DNA of 9,736 nucleotides from an uncultured Collinsella sp. Its GTDB lineage: Bacteria > Actinomycetota > Coriobacteriia > Coriobacteriales > Coriobacteriaceae. Position numbers and translations under genes: made by a program. The stretch covers positions 1-9,736 of the forward strand of contig CAAEOW010000111.1 of the NCBI GenBank assembly GCA_900757705.1, given 5' to 3'. A model generated the notes under the pieces. The model was not told the DNA's origin. It saw nothing but the letters and a program-made list of their open reading frames with translations, and ran no database searches. Position 1 is the stretch's first letter; every line of letters begins with the position of its first letter. Below are positions 6,428 to 9,736 of the stretch, one piece after another.

Positions 6428-6826
6428 CTAGTTGCCTTTGTGGAAAAGGTTTTTGATAACGGAGGGGATGCTCTTGGCGCCCTTGGCCGTCACATCGATA
6501 AAGTCGGGCGAACGAACGAGCTTGTCCTCGTCAATGTACTTACGCACCGCGCGAAGCGTTTCCTTGTCATTGCGCGTCGAAAACGTAAAGTGACCATTCT
6601 CTTTGGTAAAGATGGCAAAACGCGTAATCTTCTTGGTGCCGCGCAAAACCTCGGCGGCAATATAGTCGACCTCGTCCCACGGGATTTGGATATAATCCTC
6701 GGGATTACGCTCGTTATAGTACTCAAACGCCTTATTACCCACCATCACGTTACCGTGACTGGTAAGCCCCATCAGGCAGGTTGCCGGCGTTGCCAGATCG
6801 ACCGTGCTGTTCTGAGATTGCGCCAT
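6428..6826 (-). CDS. DUF956 family protein (ManO-like), mannose-PTS associated
   Basis: This 132-residue soluble protein has no membrane segment. It matches my recall of DUF956, a family found almost only beside glucose/mannose-type PTS operons in Firmicutes, with an N-terminus like AQSQNSTVDL, then GLTSHGNVMVGNKAFEYYN, YIQIPWDEVDYI and RFAIFTKENGHFTFSTRN. Its biochemical role is not established; a regulatory or accessory role for the transporter is the usual guess. The start at 6826 is preferred because GAGG (6832-6835) lies 5 nt upstream and GGAGGG just beyond it, and because family members begin near this point. A longer frame starting at 6877 would begin inside the terminator hairpin. That hairpin sits between IID and this gene, so it may be expressed at a lower level than the PTS subunits. 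The stop is about 10 bp from the palindromic array. Confidence 0.88.
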   Translation of the reverse strand: MAQSQNSTVDLATPATCLMGLTSHGNVMVGNKAFEYYNERNPEDYIQIPWDEVDYIAAEVLRGTKKITRFAIFTKENGHFTFSTRNDKETLRAVRKYIDEDKLVRSPDFIDVTAKGAKSIPSVIKNLFHKGN

Positions 6827-6842
6827 ACGCGCCTCGCCCTCC

Positions 6843-6890
6843 AATAAAAACAATCGGACCGCATCCAGTGTACCCACCGGGTGCGGTCCG
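6843..6890 (-). terminator. Strong intrinsic terminator/attenuator between IID and DUF956
   Basis: On the - strand CGGACCGCA (6882-6890) pairs with TGCGGTCCG (6855-6863). After one C/A mismatch an inner stem CCGGTG/CACTGG closes on a GGTA tetraloop. ATTGTTTTTATT follows. The stem of about 15 pairs plus T-tract is as strong as any in the window. It lies 56 bp past the IID stop, and only about 16 nt separate the end of the T-tract from the DUF956 ATG. Confidence 0.88.
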
Positions 6891-6946
6891 TTTCAATGGC
6901 TCAAAAGCCCTTGCTTAGCAACTCTCGGTCTTAAGCCGAAGCGTGC

Positions 6947-7867
6947 TTACATGAAGCCGCAGACGCGACCGATGATGCCGACGGCGAAGAGAGCCAGGAT
7001 GATGACGATCGGGCTGACCTTCTTCTTGAGGAGCTTGCAGACCAGAAGGGTCAGGCACACGGCGGCAAGGCCGGGGATGAGCTGATCGAGGTTGGCCTGA
7101 AGCGTGGTGACCTTCACCGGGTCGAGTGCGTTGGCACCGACAGAGCTGTACATCGTCAATGCCTGCTTGATGCCCTCAGAACCGGCGGGCAGGTTGGCCC
7201 AGTCGATATAGGCGCCAGCGGACTGCGTGACCTTGGAGACGACCGGGGTGAAGGAGATGGACACCCAGCGCTCGACCAGGGCGCCGATGATGAACATACC
7301 CAGGATGGAAGCACCCTCGGTGACCTTGCCCATCAGACCGCCGGAGAGGTCCTTGGCGATGGAGGAGCCGACCTTGTAGCCAAACTCCTGCGTGTACCAC
7401 AGGAAGGCGTAACGGATGATGTTCCACGCGAAGAAGAACAGCAGCGGACCGGCGATGCTGCCGGACAGGGCCAGGGAAGCGCCCAGTGCGCCCAGAATCG
7501 GGCGAAGGGTGAACCAGAAGGCGGGGTCGCCGACGCCGGCGAGCGGGCCCATCATACCGACCTTGACGCCCTGAATGGCGACGTCGTCAATCGGAGCACC
7601 GTTGGCGCGCTCCTCCTCGAGGGCGAGGGTAACGCCAATGACGGGGGCGGAAACATAGGGGTGGGTGTTATAGAACTCCAGGTGGCGCTTAAGAGCGGCA
7701 ATCTGGTCATCCTTGCTGGTGTAGAGCTTCTTGATCGCAGGGATCATTGCGAAGCACCAGCCGCCGTTCTGCATACGCTCGTAGTTCCACGAGCCCTGAA
7801 GGAACTGATGACGGAAGCAAACCTTCTTACGGTCAGCCTTGGTGAGCTGAATCTTGTTCTCTGCCAT
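6947..7867 (-). CDS. manZ: Mannose-family PTS permease component IID
   Basis: This 306-residue membrane protein is the IID subunit that forms the sugar channel with IIC. Family marks include FRHQFLQGSWNYERMQNGGW near the N-terminus, then PIDDVAIQGVKVGMMGPLAGVGDP, and a C-terminus of ANLDQLIPGLAAV followed by LLKKKVSPIVII and a final helix. Between about residues 200 and 255 it carries a longer extracellular segment than E. coli ManZ (its middle includes YIDWANLPAG near residue 220), resembling the gamma region of Firmicute ManN. The start is ATG 7867, with GGAGGGGAG 8 nt upstream; a GTG at 7876 lies inside the ribosome-binding region. It is 16 bp behind IIC. The substrate is probably glucose/mannose, given the DUF956 partner, but other hexoses or amino sugars are possible. 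Confidence 0.94.
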   Translation of the reverse strand: MAENKIQLTKADRKKVCFRHQFLQGSWNYERMQNGGWCFAMIPAIKKLYTSKDDQIAALKRHLEFYNTHPYVSAPVIGVTLALEEERANGAPIDDVAIQGVKVGMMGPLAGVGDPAFWFTLRPILGALGASLALSGSIAGPLLFFFAWNIIRYAFLWYTQEFGYKVGSSIAKDLSGGLMGKVTEGASILGMFIIGALVERWVSISFTPVVSKVTQSAGAYIDWANLPAGSEGIKQALTMYSSVGANALDPVKVTTLQANLDQLIPGLAAVCLTLLVCKLLKKKVSPIVIILALFAVGIIGRVCGFM

Positions 7868-7883
7868 ATGTATCACTCCCCTC

Positions 7884-8702
7884 CTACTCGTAATCGTTCA
7901 GAATGTCGCCGAGCGGGTCACCGGAGCCACCGCCCATGCCGCCACCCTGCTTGGCCAGATCCTTAAGGCCAAGGTAGATGAGGGCAAGGGAGATGCCGAT
8001 GAGGCCAAGGGCGATCAGCGTGAGCTGAGGGATGGCAGCAAGGACAAAGCCGAGGATGAAGAACGGCCAGGTCTCCTTGGTGGCCATCATGTTGATGACC
8101 ATGGCGTAACCGACGGAAGCGACCATGCCGCCGCCGACAGCCATGCCGCCGGACAGCCAATCGGGCATAGCGTTAAGCGCGTTGGTAACGGCCTCGGCCG
8201 GGATGATGCACAGAAGTACTGCCGGGATGGCGATACGAACACCCTGCATGAGGATGCCGGCGTACTGCCAACGCTCGATGCCAGCGAAGTCGCCCTTCTC
8301 GGCGCAGGCGTCCATGCCGTGAACCATAGCGGTAGCCAGGGTACGGCAGATCATGGTCAGGAACAGACCAGCGACCGACAGCGGGACGGCGACGGCGATG
8401 GCGGCGGTAACGGCCTTGGCCGAATCGGTGGCGCCACCGTTGAGGGCGAGCACCATGATGATCGAAGAAGCGACCGAGGCCAGAGCGGCGTCAGGCGCGA
8501 CGGCGGCGCCGACGTTAGCCCAGCCAAGGGCCATCATCTGGAGCGAACCGCCCAGGAGGATGCCCTCCTGAAGGTGACCGGTTACGAGACCGATAAGCGT
8601 GCATGCCACGAGCGGCTGATGGAACTGAAACTCATCCAGAATGCCTTCCATACCGGCAAGCAACGCGACAATCGCAACGAGCAGAATAGTGATTGCAGAC
8701 AT
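7884..8702 (-). CDS. manY: Mannose-family PTS permease component IIC
   Basis: The 272-residue polytopic membrane protein shows the IIC signature region: FQFHQPLVACTLIGLVTGHL, then GGSLQMMALGWANVGAAVAP with DAALAS after it. Hydrophobic helices fill most of the rest, and it ends in a short cytoplasmic tail rich in Gly and Asp (GGGMGGGSGDP, then LGDILNDYE). With IID it makes the membrane translocator that takes up sugar while the IIB domain phosphorylates it. The ATG at 8702 is preceded by AGGAGG with a 9-nt spacer. The gene is 18 bp downstream of IIAB and 16 bp upstream of IID, so one transcript is expected. The length is normal for the family. Confidence 0.95.
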   Translation of the reverse strand: MSAITILLVAIVALLAGMEGILDEFQFHQPLVACTLIGLVTGHLQEGILLGGSLQMMALGWANVGAAVAPDAALASVASSIIMVLALNGGATDSAKAVTAAIAVAVPLSVAGLFLTMICRTLATAMVHGMDACAEKGDFAGIERWQYAGILMQGVRIAIPAVLLCIIPAEAVTNALNAMPDWLSGGMAVGGGMVASVGYAMVINMMATKETWPFFILGFVLAAIPQLTLIALGLIGISLALIYLGLKDLAKQGGGMGGGSGDPLGDILNDYE

Positions 8703-8720
8703 GTATCGGACCCTCCTTTA

Positions 8721-9710
8721 CTATGCTTGAGCGGCCAGTTCGGCCTTAGCTTTCTTCAACATGGCGTCGAGATCCTCGGAGGAATCCGAAGGAACCTTGC
8801 GGACCTCGAACTTGACGCCCTTGGCCTTGAGAGCCTCGATGGTCTTGACGTCGTCATCGCCCATAGCGACAGCGTTAGTGACGACGACCTTGCCCTTGGA
8901 GTGGGCCATGGAACCGATGTTGGCTTCCTTGATGTCGACGCCGGCCTCGATGGCCCTGAGCAAATCCTGCGGGTTCTCGAACAGCAGCATGGCCTTGGTG
9001 TCGCCAAAGCGCGTGTCCTTGACGACCTCGGCCATCTTCTTGATGGGCACGACGTTGGCATGGACTCCCGGAGGGGCAGCCTGCTCAATCATGGTCTTGC
9101 GGAGCTCGTCGTGAGCAACGCCGTCGGAGACCACGATAATGCGGTTGGGGTTGATCTGCTTGGTCCACGTGGTGGCCACCTGACCATGCAGCAGACGGGT
9201 GTCGATACGGACGTGGGCGATCTTGATGTGCCCGTCGCCGATCACCGTTCCCGGAGGAATGGCACCCGCAGGAGCAGCGGCGGCCGCAGCCGGCTTCTTC
9301 TCCTCGGGCTCCAGAGACTCGGGCTTGACGCGCACGCCGGCCTTAGCCTCAGTCACGAGATGTTTTGCGATCGCATGTGCAGTGTTCTTTGCGTCAAAGC
9401 GCTGCGAATATGCCTCGATGAGCATAGGCAGGTTGACACCGGTGACGATAGCCCAGGAATCATGGCCCTCGATGAGACCGCTGATCTGGTTGAAGGGCGT
9501 GCCGCCCCACAGATCAACGAGGAAGAGCACCTGCTCCTGGTCCTCGAAGGAAGCAATTGCCTCCTCGACCTTGGCTCGGAAGTCGTCGGGGCCCATGCTC
9601 GGCTCGAGCGAGACCACGGCTACAGACGGCTGATCGCCAAAGACCATCGAGCCCGTCTGCTTGATTCCAGCCGCCAAGTCACCATGGCTAGCAAGAACAA
9701 TACTTACCAT
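8721..9710 (-). CDS. manX: Mannose-family PTS fused IIAB component
   Basis: The 329-residue cytoplasmic protein carries phosphate from HPr to the sugar. Residues 1-130 are the IIA domain, with the phosphorylated His9 in ASHGDLAAG and LVDLWGGTPFN further on. An Ala/Pro-rich hinge (EEKKPAAAAAAPAGAIPPG) links it to the IIB domain from about 160, where His175 in RIDTRLLHGQVATTW takes the phosphate. This is the IIAB order seen in E. coli ManX and Firmicute ManL. The ATG at 9710 is chosen because AAGGAGG ends 7 nt upstream; the GTG directly before it would leave only 4 nt. It is the first gene of the operon in view. Only 26 bp upstream are present, so the promoter and any operator lie outside. In many bacteria such an operon is under a LevR- or CcpA-like control, but nothing here shows which. 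Confidence 0.95.
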   Translation of the reverse strand: MVSIVLASHGDLAAGIKQTGSMVFGDQPSVAVVSLEPSMGPDDFRAKVEEAIASFEDQEQVLFLVDLWGGTPFNQISGLIEGHDSWAIVTGVNLPMLIEAYSQRFDAKNTAHAIAKHLVTEAKAGVRVKPESLEPEEKKPAAAAAAPAGAIPPGTVIGDGHIKIAHVRIDTRLLHGQVATTWTKQINPNRIIVVSDGVAHDELRKTMIEQAAPPGVHANVVPIKKMAEVVKDTRFGDTKAMLLFENPQDLLRAIEAGVDIKEANIGSMAHSKGKVVVTNAVAMGDDDVKTIEALKAKGVKFEVRKVPSDSSEDLDAMLKKAKAELAAQA

Positions 9711-9736
9711 CACATAACCTCCTTTTTGTCTACGTA

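Noticed and set aside
6145..6431. Three overlapping 80-codon frames in the palindromic region
   Set aside because: The 62-bp unit is not a multiple of three, so no repeated peptide results; the frames lack ribosome-binding sites and share no recognisable domain. They are open by chance of composition.
6827..6877. Longer N-terminus for the DUF956 protein starting at 6877
   Set aside because: It would start inside the terminator hairpin and add a segment (MGTLDAVRLFLLEGEAR) that I do not recall in the family; the start at 6826 has a Shine-Dalgarno site.

Overview
The window looks like a chromosomal segment of a high-GC actinobacterium. The best fit is class Coriobacteriia, with a Collinsella-like genome as my working guess. 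The reasons are an actinobacterial phosphatase / SEDS-PBP / PASTA-kinase cluster lying beside a Firmicute-style mannose-family PTS with a DUF956 partner, plus strong GC bias at third codon positions. The genus is inference; no rRNA or other marker is present.

Left half (1-5896, + strand): a cell-wall growth and signalling cluster. It holds the 3' part of a membrane-anchored PP2C phosphatase (PstP type, cut by the window edge), then one long gene in which a complete RodA/FtsW polymerase is fused to a complete class B penicillin-binding protein, then a PknB-type Ser/Thr kinase with four PASTA repeats. Mycobacteria arrange this as pstP-rodA-pbpA-pknA-pknB. Here rodA and pbpA are one reading frame and there is no pknA, only a 132-bp gap. 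The kinase presumably senses peptidoglycan or its precursors, the phosphatase opposes it, and the fused enzyme makes and crosslinks glycan. A strong rho-independent terminator closes the unit at 5949-5988.

Middle (5989-6427): a tRNA-Arg(CCT) gene on the - strand with encoded CCA, an extended -10 promoter and a downstream hairpin. It is followed by about 230 bp without a gene, filled by a diverged tandem array of ~62-bp units. Each unit is a long imperfect palindrome built around GGGAAA...CCCA half-sites. This is the least explained part of the window.

Right half (6428-9710, - strand): a mannose/glucose-family PTS operon in the order IIAB, IIC, IID, DUF956, with 16-18 bp gaps between the three PTS genes. 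A very strong terminator hairpin separates IID from DUF956, whose ribosome-binding site starts immediately after the U-tract, so DUF956 expression probably depends on readthrough or attenuation. The IID protein carries the long extracellular insertion (gamma region) of the PTS subgroup used as receptor by some bacteriocins. The operon promoter lies beyond the right edge.

The main items for follow-up are the SEDS-PBP fusion, the palindromic tandem array, the kinase activation loop with Asp in place of the second phospho-Thr, and the hairpin before DUF956. I see no phage, insertion sequence, CRISPR or defence genes.
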